The notes below the pieces were generated by a model. The model searched no databases. It was not told the origin of the DNA and was given only the letters and a program-made list of their open reading frames with translations. This document shows, piece by piece, positions 1 through 13,518 of a stretch of 64,000 nt of DNA. How positions within the stretch are numbered: the first letter of the stretch is position 1; each line of letters begins with the position of its first letter. Source of the stretch: Membranipora membranacea. Its lineage: Eukaryota; Bryozoa; Gymnolaemata; Cheilostomatida; Membraniporidae. The stretch is taken from contig OU612069.1 of the NCBI GenBank assembly GCA_914767715.1, positions 11,095,387 to 11,159,386 on the forward strand, given 5' to 3'. The translations under genes and the position numbers were made by a program.

Positions 1-382
1 TGTTGATTCAATATTTTGGAATATACAAAAAGGATATGTTTTTGGTAATCCCCATGCAAGTGATCACTCAACATAATATAGTTTATTTGAAGTAAGCTGG
101 GCAACATGATTTTTTAGTTTCAGCCTGCCTCTAGGAGACTGCTTGATTGGCATTCTTATTATACTCCTTTCTCCAACACAAAAGTTTAATTTGCTTCAAA
201 ATCAATGCCTAGTGCCCTCACCAACGCTTTGGAGGATGCCCCCCTCAGAAAAAAAATTTCTAGCCTCAGTACGGTGTTTACATAATTTTACTTCTCTTTC
301 GTGAGGTCAAAGTATATGGACAATAGTGACAATGGGTTTTGGCATATTGTTGAAATTCAGTGTCGCGCTATGACGTTGAGTC
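1..382. other. Non-coding flank at window start
   Basis: No open reading frame with recognisable protein similarity and no repeat structure is visible here. It lies just 5' of the LINE fragment. The signal-peptide exon of pentraxin copy 1 was not found in this stretch; it may lie outside the window or be lost. Confidence 0.5.
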
Positions 383-389
383 ATGGCTA

Positions 390-2420
390 CAGTGGTATGT
401 CTGCCAAGTGGCTATGGTAGTGACAAAGAGTTAGCAGATTCATATACTGACTGTTTCAGAACAAAGGTTGATGACATTGTGTCCCAGTTTGAGCAACTAA
501 AAATTCCACCTACCCATAATATGCAGGCAGACACTGGTATCAACTCGTTTGATGAGTTTAGTGAGTTGTCTCCTCAAGATGTCTGCAAGTTGCGACACCT
601 TAAAACTTCACACCTTGATCATCTGTCCACTAAACAGTTCTCCATGGTTCGGCCATCTTTGTTGCTTCTTGTTACTAAACTGGTCAACTCATCCCAGATA
701 TCAGGAGTTTTCCCCAATTTGTACAAACAGTCGCACATCACACCGCTCATCAAATCTTCTAAACTAGATGTAGACTCTCTTAAATCTTATCGTCCCGTAT
801 CTAATCTATCTTTCATTTCTAAGGTATTAGAGACTGCTGTTGGAAAGCAGATTACAGCTCATCTTGACACCAATTCATTATTGGATGCACAACAATCAGC
901 GTACCGTCAAGGACACAGCATGGAGACAGCTCTGCAGCATGTCCATTTGTCTGAATGCCAGCAGGTAGATCGTCGGCGCACAGTGTTCTTGATTCTCCTT
1001 GATTTATCAGCAGCCTTTGACACTAATTCTCATGAACACCTCCTTTCTTTGCTCTCTTCTAAATTCATGGTCGGTGGTTCTGTTCTCAGATGGATAAAAT
1101 CATATCTCAACGATCGCACTTTTAGAGTAAAAATCAACAGTGAGTTATCTGATCCTGTACCCGTAGGTGTGCCTCAAGGCAGCGTGCTTGGCCCTATTTT
1201 GTTTAATTGTGTGATTGCCTCATTACCTAGTCTTCTTGATAATATCGAGGTGAAATGTCACATGTACGCTGATGACACCCAGTTCTGGGTGAGTTTTGGT
1301 GAGAGTAAATCCATCAACAATGAAATAATAGCAAGATCAAGAGTCAGGCAAGCTTTCTCGATAATCTCCTCCTTCATGGAAAACAGCCACTTGAAACTTA
1401 ATCCCGCAAAAACTCGATTCCTCCCACTCTCACGCAATAAACAATCATCCTCATTTTCATCACTCGAATTAACTGATCATATCTCTGTTCCTCCTTCAGC
1501 TACTGTTCGAAACCTTGGCCTGATCATGGACTCTAAGTTGAATTTTCATGCTCACGTCAGTGATGTTCGAAAATCATGTTTCTTTCAACTAAAACGACTT
1601 AAATCAATCAGAACTTTCATTCCTGAAAGCCAGTTTTCCACACTCATACTACATTCATTACAAGCAGGCTTGATTTCTGTAACTCATTCTTCTACGCATT
1701 ACCTGACAATCTAGTCTCACGTCTCCAAGTCATTCAAAATTCCTGTGCCAAATGTATAACAGGTACAAACCACTATTCGTCAGCCACTGAAGCCAGGGTT
1801 AAACTGCACTGGCTACCCATCAGGTCCCGATCAAAATTCAAGTTATCAATCATGGCTCATAAAACCGTCCATCATCCCCATCTCATCCCTTCCTACATTT
1901 CTCAATCTTTCACAACTTCTAAACATGCCCGAACCACTCGTTTCAACTTAGCCAGAACTCTTGTGAGCAATTTTAAATGTAGGCTAAAAACAGTGGGTGG
2001 TCGATCCGTTAATTCCACTTTACCAGATGTATTGAACTCCCTACCATCTTACCTTTGCGATCTCTCTTCCACCTCCTCATTTAAATCACAGTTAAAAAGG
2101 TATCTTTTCCGGGACGCATATACCCCATATATTTAGGTTTTATAGTTGATTTTCAGGTGCTGGGCAGTTGCCACTTGTTGTAGGTTTTAATTATCTTAAT
2201 TATCTCATCTTTCATCATTTTTTTTTCATTTCATTAATTATTTTTATGGTAACGAAATTTTAATCAATTTTATTTATTTTACCAGCAGGCTTATTTCATA
2301 GTATATATTTCTATTTTAACCTTTTATCAAATATACAACGCTTAGAAATCATTGTTTATTAAACAATTTTATTAAGCGTTTCATAAATAAACTTTATTAT
2401 TATTTTTACTATTATTATTC
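390..2420 (+). mobile_element. 5'-truncated CR1/L2-like LINE with frameshifted reverse transcriptase
   Basis: The reading frame at 383-1714 contains ordered reverse-transcriptase motifs of the non-LTR CR1/L2/Rex type: SYRPVSNLSFISKVLE near residue 136, LDLSAAFDT, GVPQGSVLGPILF and the catalytic YADDTQ. Around position 1660 the frame shifts by one base. The C-terminal part (LDFCNSFFYALPDNLVSRLQ, then HWLPIRSR) continues in another frame to a stop at 2136. No endonuclease domain lies upstream, so the copy is 5' truncated, as is usual for LINE insertions. The 3' end runs into an ATT-rich tail near 2385-2420. It lies just upstream of the first recognisable exon of pentraxin copy 1, probably inside that gene's former first intron. 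It cannot make an intact protein as read. Confidence 0.9.
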
Positions 2421-2488
2421 CCTTGTTGTTTTTATATCATCTCACCATAGTCTGTCCTTATTTTTTTAAAACATGTCTATTTTTTTAG

Positions 2489-4558
2489 GTGTAAGCAGTA
2501 ACATGTCAGTGTTAGTATATGAGCAAGGGTATGATTCCTCTCAATATATCTACACCACAGGGTTGCCTGAACTGACACAGTTCACTCTCTGTGTATGGAT
2601 ACATGCCTTCCATGACGACTTCAGAGGCAAATTCATTTTCAGTATTTCCAGCCCATGTGAGTATTGTATATCTGCAGGCTTTCGGTTTCTTTTTTGGCCG
2701 ACGACTTGAACCTACTCAGTCTTGTAATTCAATGTTAAGTTACCCAACGATAACTCAAATTATTCTGATCAACCTAGAACTAAATAACTGGGTTTTATAT
2801 ATTAATATATATATAATACAGTTACGCTCCTTTATAGGCCAAGGCGAATGATTTGATGAATTAGTTAAATGATCGATTAGTTATTTGCTGGCGACAATCA
2901 TCGCCTAATTTATACATTTGATGCCCTGCCTTGTCTCAGCTTTGACAGCCTAGTATGAGCATTTTCCAGCCTAGTCCATGCTACTTTTTGGTGGACAAGT
3001 GAATCATATAAGAATCTGTGCTCCCAAACGCCGGTGATGACATTGAATCAACTCTTTGTCTTGGCCCCTCAGAATTTTATGACTATAGCATTTTGTTAGA
3101 ATGGTAAATTTCAATCTCGATAATTCAAGTTATAAATAAAATATTATGTCAAAATCAACCAACTTATGCTAAAAACGCTTAATTTCTCTGTAGACACTGC
3201 TAATGAATTCCTAGTCTATTTTGACAACCAACAAAAAATGGCATTTGGCATCAGTGCATCATACTTGTATAGTATGCAAGACCCAGTGACACAGGATGAC
3301 CTGGAGTTACTATTCAATCTGCACTGGAATATCACTGCTTCACATGGAAAAGTGGCGAACTGTTCAAGGTATATAAGTGAACACACGCTTGATTTGAATT
3401 AACTACCCGTAGGAGATCCCACAACTTCTCTATAATTAAACCTATTAAATCTTAATAGATTAGAGCTGAAATATCTTCCTCTCATTTTGAGCTCAAACTG
3501 GGATTAAGAATGAAATATCCCCATTTGTCTGATTTGTATTGCAGTAGGTGGATTTCACTACAATCAACTATTTGAGACGAAAATAGCAGGTGTCAATATG
3601 TGGGACTATGAGCTTGATGAGGATCAGATTAATTCTCTAACCAGTGGTGATGTCGGAAATCTGCTAACAATGAATGATCTTCAGTATTCTACAGAGGTTG
3701 CTTCTCAGTTCACGACAGCAACCTTCCCCTTTGGTAAGGCTCTGTGTTAACTTATTGGTAATGTTTTCTACTGTTGAGAATAATTGTGTCCCAATAGATA
3801 CACAATTAGCTCTCAATGAGGATCAGATTAATTCTTTCACATGTGGCGATGTTGGACGTCCGGTTACAATGGACGACCTATAGTATTCTACAGAGGCCGC
3901 ATCTCAGTTCACAACGACAGCTTGTGGTAAGACAGATTACACTCAATATTTTTTTGCAGACTCAGCTAACCTAATAGAAATGCTAGTAGAAGTAATTACT
4001 ACTAAGAACGGCGCGGCTACAAGGATGTAACCCCAGATAAAACAAACTGTGTTTCCTTCAAGTTTACCACATGGCATTGTAGGCATGCTTGCATTAAAGG
4101 GATAAGTTTGTAAAAATGAACTGCAAAATAATTGACTGAAAACCTTACAAAGAATATCCAGTGCTACAATTATGTGTTTTTTTCAGAAAAATATCTGAAT
4201 ATCTTTTATCATCCATACCACATTCATGTAAATCCGTTTACATCTACTTGATTGATTAACATTGTCTTTATTTCTAGATGATCTTGACCCTGAAAGTGAG
4301 GAGGACAACCATCAGCAGATTCTCTCAATGTGCAAAGTGGTAGGAGCCAGACTAGCCACTCACATCATTCAGACTGTAAAAGCTCGCTCCCAGTTTGCTT
4401 GTGTGATAAAATGTTCTCTCACCTCAGAGTTTCTATCAGTTATCTATGATCAAAGTCAGATGATCTGCGAACTCAACAATGCTGTAGAATCTGAAATAAT
4501 CTCCTATCTCTCTTTCAATTTGAATACCTCCTGTCTCTATCTGAGTATATGCAACTGA
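2489..4558 (+). pseudogene. Pentraxin-PAN gene copy 1, degenerate
   Basis: Homologous exon by exon to copies 2 and 4. Exon A 2489-2656 encodes the start of the pentraxin fold (TGLPELTQFTLCVWIHAF). Exon B 3194-3368 is 175 bases, against 176 in copy 2: one G is missing near 3327, which shifts the frame just before the cysteine motif. The exon carrying the glycine-rich calcium-ligand stretch (exon C of copy 2) is absent between 3369 and 3544. Exon D 3545-3733 (MWDYELDEDQINSL) is open, but its closing cysteine has become phenylalanine. Exon E 4278-4558 carries the PAN domain, in which TSEC has become TSEF, losing another cysteine. Splice sites of the remaining exons look normal. No signal-peptide exon was found. 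A sequencing error could explain the frameshift but not the missing exon. Confidence 0.8.
3800..3927 (+). pseudogene. Duplicated, broken half-copy of pentraxin exon D
   Basis: This repeats the second half of exon D of copy 1 (LNEDQINSF-TCGDVGRPVTMDDL), starting 3' of the real exon's donor. It keeps the donor GTAAGA at its end and the TTACG-type C-terminus with the cysteine that exon D has lost. A CAG-to-TAG change at 3881-3883 stops it. No acceptor is evident. It is best read as an internal duplication inside the intron of copy 1. Confidence 0.75.
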
Positions 4559-7118
4559 GCTCAAACGGTTGCTAATTAAAATAAAATATTTCTTTCAAAG
4601 TTCAAATGCTGGTAACTTGTAGCTCCTACCAGTGACCCTTATAACAATTTTATTGTAATTTGCAGTTCCAACTATACAGTTTTCTCACATAATTGTTTGT
4701 TGTTGCAAGTTATATAAATAATATTGACATGTGTTGAGCGGATTGACAGACACTAACATTGATCTAAACCTCGCAATGGTAATTTATTTTCTACTCGCGT
4801 TCAAAGTTTTTGGTAACATTTTCATATTTTTATTATGTTTCAATACACATTTCTATAAACTTCTATGGATGAGTGCCTACAAATAATTGAACAATTTATG
4901 ATCCTAACTGTTTGCTCTAATCATACAATAGAAATTACCTCAGATCGTCAATTACTTTTCAGTGTCAAAGTCCTTACAATACGGTTTCCTGTGACAGAGA
5001 AGTTTTCTTATCTAGGATCGTTTCATGTTCAATTCATGGACAGCTTTCATAACTTCCATATTTAAATGAAGATAAATACAATTTGAAGTTCTCATTCAGC
5101 GCACTCATTTATTTGTATTTGGCGATAGAGAAGAACAGATTACCTTGTTGCAAAAAAAAGCAAACAGCCTTCTCAACTTATTTTATAGACGACATCTGAA
5201 ATAGAAATTGATTCGCAAACAAGGGAACATTATATCTATGTGTTGTGTTAAGATAGTTTCTGCTTGTGACATAATAAAGGAGGTTTGCCCTCGGCTGCAT
5301 GGTCAAAAAATTCAACTACATTTCAATCACAGAATGCTTTGAAGTTAATTTCTCATGAAGAAATATTAATATATTGGTAATATCCCTGTCCAGAGAGTGA
5401 GAGCAGATCAAGGAAACATTATTGTGAGAAGGACCACAGTACTCTTCGCTCATCACCTTCATCATCTCTCAGTAATTTTCTGGTCAAACGATACAAGATG
5501 CAAGCTAGACCTCCTTCGCAAAAGGTTTGGCATTTACTAAAAGTCTTAAGTCTGAACTCATAATCAATAAACTTTCAGCTTCACTAGAACATCAGTTTCA
5601 TTTTCCTTAAGTTTTGATCAGTATCTTCTCTATCAAAATGCAAAACACCAAACTCCTTTATTTACAGTCATTGGCATTTTTGCTCGGCTGAGGAGGACAT
5701 TTTGAACAGAAAACAACAGATATCTAGGCTCGGCAAATAGCATTGGGTAAATTTACAAGGAGGTGAATGCCGTGCATATATTCATGACACAAAAGAGAGG
5801 TTGCAAAATTCAGAATTGTCTTCTTTCGAACATGAATTTGCCTTCACAATAAATACATTTCACATTGATAGTCACTTTGGATATTAACATGTTTTGGAGT
5901 TACACCCTCACAACAATAGCAAAGACCTTCTCCTATAATGATTGACATTGTTTGCTGACTTGTAGAAGTTGTGGTAGAATATTGATTGTGTAATGAGTTG
6001 GATATCGGTGACCGTGAATTTCGCATATCTCACATCATTTCATATTTAGTTCACCGAGAGATTTCTGAACCCTTCTATGAAATATGTTATTGCACTCAAT
6101 TTGAGGCTGTCACAAAACCCATTCATATTTGTGTTGTTGTCACCACCTAGAATAGATATCCTTATTGTAATGCGAGCTAACAGCCACCTAACTCTCAGCT
6201 TAGTTTTATTGACATATTTTAAAATTAAATTTCTTCAGCAAACTCTTTACGTCATGTCAACATGTTGTTGTGATGGAATTATCTGCTGAAAATCTGATGT
6301 TCTATATTTCTATAAGCTAATATCAGTCTAGAGGAGATATCCTTTTACAAATTAAGCTAACATCCTGCAGGAAACTCTGAGAGCAGTTTTGCCGATAAAC
6401 AATATGGCAATGTCTTCTGATATGATCATGTTCAAAGGCTCGGTGATTCTGTATTTGTATAATACAAGGGTGCTCAAGGATACCTTATTTGCTGCAGGAA
6501 ACTCTGACAGTCTAATGTTTAATGGACAGTACGATATTTTAGGAATCTAGGACATTATGGGGGATAGGCTTCTGAAGGTTGGTTAGTTTGGCACGGCGGC
6601 GGTTCAGCATCCTGGCCTTGATTTATATGTGGAAACTATCTCTTCTTCAAATCATGAGAGGTAATTCATCCTTGAAAAGTTTGATATTGCTTTTAAATTT
6701 CTAGATTACTCAAGGCACATCAGTGGATAAACCGAAGGATATGAATTCTCCTAATTTAAGAGTCGTTTACACACTGGGCTGAAAGTTAAACCCTTGAAAA
6801 TATGTACCATGTATCAGGTACAATGAAAGTTAAATGATAATCTGAAAGCACATTATTTATCATCATCATGGTTTCAATTGCTGTTAGAGAGTTAAGCACC
6901 AAATCAATTTGATCGGTAGCAATCTCTCGTGGGAGCTGAGATACAATTTGGAATGCCATTTGTTGAGTTACCTGAGTTTTCAAGACTTGCCAAAGCCAGA
7001 TCTCTTTGCTATAATTAATGTTGTACTGTTCTCTTTAGAATCTTTTTTATTTACTTGTTATTCTTATATTATTTCATCATAATCTGTGCTTTTTTTTATA
7101 ACATGTCTGTTTGTTTAG
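4559..7118. other. Intergenic DNA between pentraxin copies 1 and 2
   Basis: About 2.5 kb without a supported gene. Short reading frames at 4865-5065, 5844-6026 (minus) and 6077-6289 have no recognisable motifs. The missing first exon of copy 2, which should encode a signal peptide and end in phase 1, ought to lie here, but I could not identify it. The last 60 bases before 7119 resemble those before exon A of copy 1. Confidence 0.45.
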
Positions 7119-10032
7119 GTGTAAGCAGTAGCATGTCAATGTCAGTATATGAGCAAGGGTATGATACATCTCAATATATCTACACTACAGGGTTGCCCGA
7201 TCTGACACAGCTCACTCTGTGTGTGTGGATACATGCGCTCAATAATGACTTCAGAGGCAAATTCATTTTTACTATATCCAGCCCACGTGAGTATAGTTTA
7301 TCAGTAGGCTTTTCTTTTCTTTTTTGGCCGATGGCTTGAACCTACCCAGTCGTGTAATTACTCAATGATGAACAGAATTATTCTGAACAACCTTGAACTG
7401 AATAACTGGTTTTTATATATTGATACAGTTACCTGTCCTTTTTGGGCCTAGGGGAATAATTGGGTGGCTGTCTTGTCCTAGCTAAGACAGCCTTGTCCGA
7501 GCATTTTTCCAGTCTAGACCATGCTGCTTTTTTGTTTTGAATAAAATCTACAATTGAACATTTTTACCAGTGGATAAGTGAAACAGGATCTGTGCTTTCC
7601 ACATGCCCAACTTTTTGTCCTGGCCTCATGCTTTGCAATGGTAAATTTCTATCATGACAATGGAAGTTATAAATCATGTCAAAATCGACCAACTGATGGT
7701 AGATATGCTTTATTTCCCTGTAGAATTTTATGACTATAGCATTTTGTTAGAATGGTAAATTTAAATCTCGATAATTCAAGTTATAAATCAAATATTATGT
7801 GAAAATCAACCAACAAATGCTAGAAATGCTTTATTTCTCTGTAGACACTGCTAATGAATTCCTAGTCTTTATTGACCACAATAAAAAAATGGCATTTGGC
7901 ATCAGTGACTCACACTGGTATAGTATGCAAGACCCAGAGACACAGGATGACCTGGAGTTACTATTCTATCTGCATTGGGAATATCATTGCTTCACATGGA
8001 AAAGTGGTGAAACGTTCAAGGTATATATATTAACACCCGCTTAATTTGGAGCTTCTCCTGAACCATTGTTATTATCTATTCACAGCACTCAGGCAGGTAA
8101 ATGACTAAATTTGATATCTGAGTTAAGATAATAATATATCTGCCTGTCTGCAGTAAGTCTGTTCAACATTGTTGTTTGTGATCAACAATGTCTGCACACT
8201 GCATTCCATTATGATTGATCATAACATTCTGTGGGCTATTGGCGGTTTCTGCTGCACAACATCTCCTTTCAACTACAGGAACAGATAAACTACTAATAAT
8301 CATTTGCGATATATTATGTTATACAGTGGTACAATGAGTTTAACAATAGTAACTCGATGACAGTCTACAGATCCCTCGGGACAGCAAGCCACACAGTCAG
8401 AGGATCAGGAAACTTAGTCATGCTCCAAGAGCAGGATTCCATATGTAAGTATTGTTCTGTGTGCAAAGATGCAAAGTGGGTATGGGCATGACTATCCAAA
8501 ACCTCATGATCTGCTCAGCAAAATACCTTGCTGTGTTTGGTTTTGTTTATCAAGAGATATTAAATTTTATTCCACTTTCAAAAGTGATGATTCCATAATT
8601 ATGTCGAATTTTCTGTTACATAAAATACAAAGGTCTCAAGATAATCCTTTGGAATCACACATTAGACTTGCATTATGGGACTTTGTTGTTAAACATTAAT
8701 GTGTCATTTCGATTCCAATTTAAGTACTATTTTTATTGTAAATGGCGGTAAAAACATCACATGAATTCTATTTATGCACCGTTCCTATTCATGAGCTGAT
8801 AACTGCAAATTTGATTCATGGTATTCTGAAACCATCTGATTGGCTACCTGCTCTACAGGAGAAGACAAGTACAAGATCTGCCAACCTCTCTATTATAAAA
8901 CCTGTGGATAACAAAAAGCTGAAAACTGAAATATATTCTTCTCATTTCTTACTTAACAGAGCTAAGCGAAATTTCTGAACTCAAACTTTGATAAAGAATG
9001 CAATATCTTGATGATTGTGATTTTTATTGCAGTAAGTGGATTTGAAATCAATCAGCTTTTTGAGGCTAAAATAGCAGGTGTCAATATGTGGGACTATGAG
9101 CTTGATGAAGACCAACTAAATTCTCTAACATGTGGTGATGTTGGAAATCTGGTGACAATGGATGACCTTCAGTATTCTACAGAGGCCGCTTCTCAGTTTA
9201 CGACAACATCCTGTGGTAAGAGCGAATAAGGCCTCCCGAAGTTCAATTGACCTCCACACTTTTTAGGAGACTCAGCTTTACTTATAGAAATTTGTTACCG
9301 GCCTTGGGTTTGTGGCACAATCTGGCCATGACCGTCAGTCTTTTGAACATGCTGGTTTCAGCCCGAAAAGACAAATGTTTGCCTACAAGCATCTATACTT
9401 GATGGCGAACAAATACCTTAGTAAACCAAACTGGTATATCGTAGGCAGGCAATATGCAATTGTCTATGTGTGCTAAGTCAAGGACCTCTAGCAATCTGAG
9501 GTCCAGTTGTGGTCCATTTGTCATGTGGTCCATTTGTCTTGTGGTCCGCTTTGTATGTCGTCCATTTGTCTTGTGGTCCATTTCGTGGGTGGTCCATATG
9601 TCAGGGTATCGTTGCCATCATTATTTGTTTTGGAAAACATCTGAATATCGCCTATCTACCATACCACATTCATTTAAATCGATCTAGCACTGTTATCGTC
9701 TATCGTCTATTTGATCTCTATAATTAGCATTTATTTCAACCAAAATATTTCTAGATGACCTTTACCCTGAGATTGAGGATGAGAACCATCAGCAGATTCT
9801 CTCTATGTGCAAAATCGTAGGATCCAGACTAGCCACTCACATCATTCAGACTGTTAAGGCTCGCTCCCAGTTTGCCTGTGTGATCAAGTGTTCTCTTACT
9901 TCAGAGTGTCTTTCAGTTAACTACGATAAAAATCAGATGATCTGTGAACTAAATAATGCTGTAGAATCTGAAATCAACCTCCTGTCTGCATCTGTATTTG
10001 TTTACCTGCATCTGAGCTCAAATGGTTGCTAG
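7119..10032 (+). CDS. Pentraxin-PAN secreted protein, copy 2 (first exon not found)
   Basis: Five exons join in frame: 7119-7286, 7845-8020, 8327-8444, 9033-9215 and 9755-10032 (stop TAG). All introns are GT-AG, and the phases match copy 4 exactly (1, 0, 1, 1). The pentraxin part shows a C-x-T-W-x-S core (HCFTWKSGETFK), a near-match to the family signature HxCxSWxS. It also has LVMLQEQDSI, corresponding to the calcium-ligand loop, and AGVNMWDYELDEDQLNSLTC near its end. The last exon encodes a PAN/apple-like domain with five spaced cysteines (SMCK, FACVIKC, SECLS, MICEL). The family is secreted, so a signal-peptide exon ending in phase 1 is expected upstream. Exon A itself begins at a good acceptor (TTTGTTTAG). 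The frame carries no stops, so the copy may be functional. Ligand unknown. Confidence 0.82.
9495..9600. repeat. Imperfect 16-bp tandem repeat (GTCCATTTGTCTTGTG)
   Basis: About six degenerate units of a roughly 16-base motif, GTCCATTTGTCTTGTG and variants, lie in the last intron of pentraxin copy 2. The repeat creates long apparent reading frames on both strands that are not genes. Confidence 0.8.
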
Positions 10033-13000
10033 TGAGGGGGCAAATATGGACTGATATGAGTAGATGTAGAGCGAATGTATGCTGTAGATATTCCTAACAC
10101 TTTTTGACAATTTAGATTTCATACCAAGCAAGTGAGGTATCATTATTATGTGTTATGTATCATTTCTAGAATAAGGCAAACTTTTAATAATATTGTCGGA
10201 TATAATGTGTGCAGGCAAATAAGAAAAGAACTCCAATGTTGTCTGCTTGACAATTTGTTTAAAATTTTGGGGATCGATCTATAAACGAAGGGAAATGTTT
10301 TGGAAGATCAGTCGTATCAAGTCATCATGAAACATGCAGGTCATAGCAGCTTTCAGACATGCGATCATTCGATGGCTGACACAAACCTTGCTAGTGTACC
10401 ACACTCAGTGAAGCCAAAATGATATACTTTAATCAATAACTGAACAAACTGAATAAACTTCCTAGCAAGCTGACCTAATTTTTGACCTCACTCATCTGTA
10501 CATCGTACAAAGAACCTGGCCCTGCAGATAATACATGATGACGAACACTTTTTAAACAATTTTCTTGAGAAACTCCCCTCAGGCAGATATCGCAGCCTCA
10601 AATACAGAACTGCCTGGGGTAAAGACTCATTCCTCAGACACTTGATTTTGATATTGCAAGATATTTTTTAATCCACTAGAAGTCAGACTTTACTTTACTC
10701 ATCTAGTTTATGTTTCTTTTTGGTATTCCCTACTCATGTAACAGAATAAACAAATAATCTCGCAGCATACATAATGTTTGTGACAAAATAAACCAACCAA
10801 CCGTATACATTTAAGAAACAGCATATCTTAGCTACAGCACAGTAATGAATATCATACATTAAAAAAGACACCTTGCATTGAAACCTTCATACAAATGATG
10901 AAGCTCTTTTCTAATCTCAGACAAGCAGAGCATCCAAGAAAAGACAATATCTATGGACGAGACAACTTATAATTTAGTTAACTCTGAGGAGAGGTTATAG
11001 ACACATCTTTGGACATCTGATTATTATTGATTGGTATATTACGTAATGTAAGCGATATGGGAGTCTTTGCTCATTGAATAGTGTTCAAATTGCCGGGTGA
11101 GATACTCTCAGAGTCACTTCACAGAATGTGTGGCCGTATGTGAAGTTTTGAAGCTCGCAGAATGTCGGAGTGCAGCATCTAATAAAATTTCTTTTGAATC
11201 CCAGTATTTTAAATTCGAACTAGAGAGTGTTCATTCAACTTCAAAATCTGGACAAAACCTGAGTGTTGAGAGAAGTTGTTTTATTTATCTGAAGTTGACC
11301 TCTCATACTAACAGGGTAGATAATTTCAACCATATTACACATTCATGCTGATCTATCACCAGGTGAAGACTTTAAACAAAGACCTATACATACCAATGTG
11401 GGTAGAATGAGAAGTTTCATAAATTTCACAATGACGAGAACTTCTAACACCACGCACACATGAATTGTTTATTTGGTATAGTGGCAGAGTAAATCACTGG
11501 ATCATTCCGGCAAAAGCTATCGGTGTAGTACTTAGGGAATTGTGTAGTAAAACTTACCGCATAGTCTCAGTTATGACAGAGCAGAAATAATCCATTATCA
11601 CCCCATGTCATAAATGTCAACATAAACCACAAGTCAATACAAGGGGTGATATTTGCCAAATAACATTTATGTTTTATGATCACACATGATGACAACCTTG
11701 TCCACGATTCACATTTACAGAAGACAAAACCAAAACATATCGTAACAGAATCGCTGAATGTTGAGACTTCATAAGATATTTAAGTTTTTTCTGAGGTGTA
11801 AGATAACTCTTAAACTAGAAGGGTCGACAGAATCATCCCACTCTCTCCTCACACAAATCAAATCTATCCTTCTTAATATGCATCTTATATTCTGGTCCGA
11901 TCACCAGCCCAAAGAAAGAACCATCATGAAGAGGAATATTTGCTAGTCTAATAATAATAAATAATACAATACAGACTGCTTTTCTGACCTTCAAATTGAA
12001 GATGAGTAAATATTGTTTCAGAATTGGAAAGGAGGAAATTTGAATAATGAATGGCAATTAAAGTAAATCAATTCTTGTTCAGCCATTTGAGAGAAGAGTG
12101 ATATTTCAACTCATAATAGCCAGCAGTTTGAAGGGGCGAATTTGGAGTTGTAATTTATACTGACTTTTCAATTGCGTTGCACAGCATAACTGGCCTTACA
12201 AAAATAATTTTTACTAATAAAAGCTTTGTCTTTATCCATCCGTATTTGTTTTTTAGTTAGGTAATGTAAAAAAAAATCATTTTCTATCGCAAATTATTTA
12301 TTTCGTTGTTGGCTTTGTGTGCATAATGACTGCTTAAAATGGTGGCTCAAAAAATGGGTTTGGCTGTTGCTCCAGTTGCTATGCTAAGAAATGTAGGGTC
12401 TAGTACAAACGTTGCCCTCAAACTATATGATGATGAACTGGTGTGTGGCAAGATAAAAAGATGAAACTAAAATCCCTTATTTGACAAACCTCATAGGGAA
12501 GTATTAATATATCACTCCTAAACTTATGTGTAAGCTGCTCTCCAATCTATGGCATCTATGTAGACATTATCATGACACCAGTTAAATACTCACCGGACAA
12601 AATTCACGGATGAAATTAGCAAAATAACAGATTATAACACATATCAATTTCCCGATAAAATTAATTGCATTAATGTCGTGCTCAGTGACCGTTACAATAC
12701 TCCTCTGTGAATCCAATTTGCATCAAACAAGCTATTAAACTCTGTCCACTGATATTTGATCTAAGTTTTACAAAATTATACGAGAAATGTGACTGCATTT
12801 ATACAGTCGAAGGCCTCTGGGCAAAAAACCTCTAAAATCAACTGACTTGTGGGCTCTGTTGATGTCTCAGAGGTGCTCCTACTCGCTAACAAGGTAAGAG
12901 GAACTTAAAACATCAACAAAATTATTGACTTTCGAGTGCTAAAATAGGAGCAAAACAAAGATTCACAAATTATCACATATGTTTCATTTATGTAATAATA

Positions 13001-13518
13001 TTTGAGTATTTACTGATCTAACCCGATCGGCAGAATACAAAATTGTTAAACATATTTGTGTGGTAAACATCATATTAGTTTCATAACTTGATTTTTATGC
13101 GACATTACCTTCATCACACATGTATGCATAAAACTTCAATATTCTCTTGTATCAGGTCACAGGGAAGGTCAATGCTGGAAAATCACACATACAGTGTTTG
13201 GATAACAACGAGTACACAATTTTTTTAAGTAATTAGAATTTCCAATACGTAATATCCAAGATTATTTCGATCGAATTAATCAGATTTCCTCTCAACTGTT
13301 TGAAATCAGGAAGCTAATCATTGATGTTTCCTAGCAAACCTGATTCATGTCTACCTTTTGTTTGAACATTTATAGCTTCAAATATGATAGATATGGATAC
13401 AGTGTCTACGCTAAACAGATCACTAAATGTGTTGAATGCTTTTGATGACAGTTTATGCCGAAATTGAAACATGTATCCACACTTCTTTCCGCAATGTACA
13501 GGAAGAAAAGAGAAATAG
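10033..13518. other. Intergenic DNA between pentraxin copies 2 and 3
   Basis: About 3.5 kb with no supported gene. Apart from a LINE 3' remnant (10540-10800), I see only short random frames, such as 11097-11351 and 11833-12057 minus. From about 13300 the sequence resembles the 5' flank of copy 4 (GAAATCAGGAAGCTAAT, then TTGATGTTTCCTA). Confidence 0.45.
10540..10800 (+). mobile_element. LINE 3'-end remnant
   Basis: A short translatable stretch near 10565-10650 (LPSGRYRSLKYRTAWGKDSF) has the look of the far C-terminus of non-LTR retrotransposon ORF2. It parallels a similar stretch at 17868-17960. It is followed by an AT-rich 3' region ending in an AAATAAACCAACCAACC tail. Only the 3' end is present. 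Confidence 0.5.

Noticed and set aside
7055-7118. Hydrophobic leader apparently continuous with exon A of pentraxin copy 2
   Set aside because: The frame begins at TTG, not ATG. The T-rich stretch is the polypyrimidine tract of the acceptor at 7118, as shown by copies 1 and 4.
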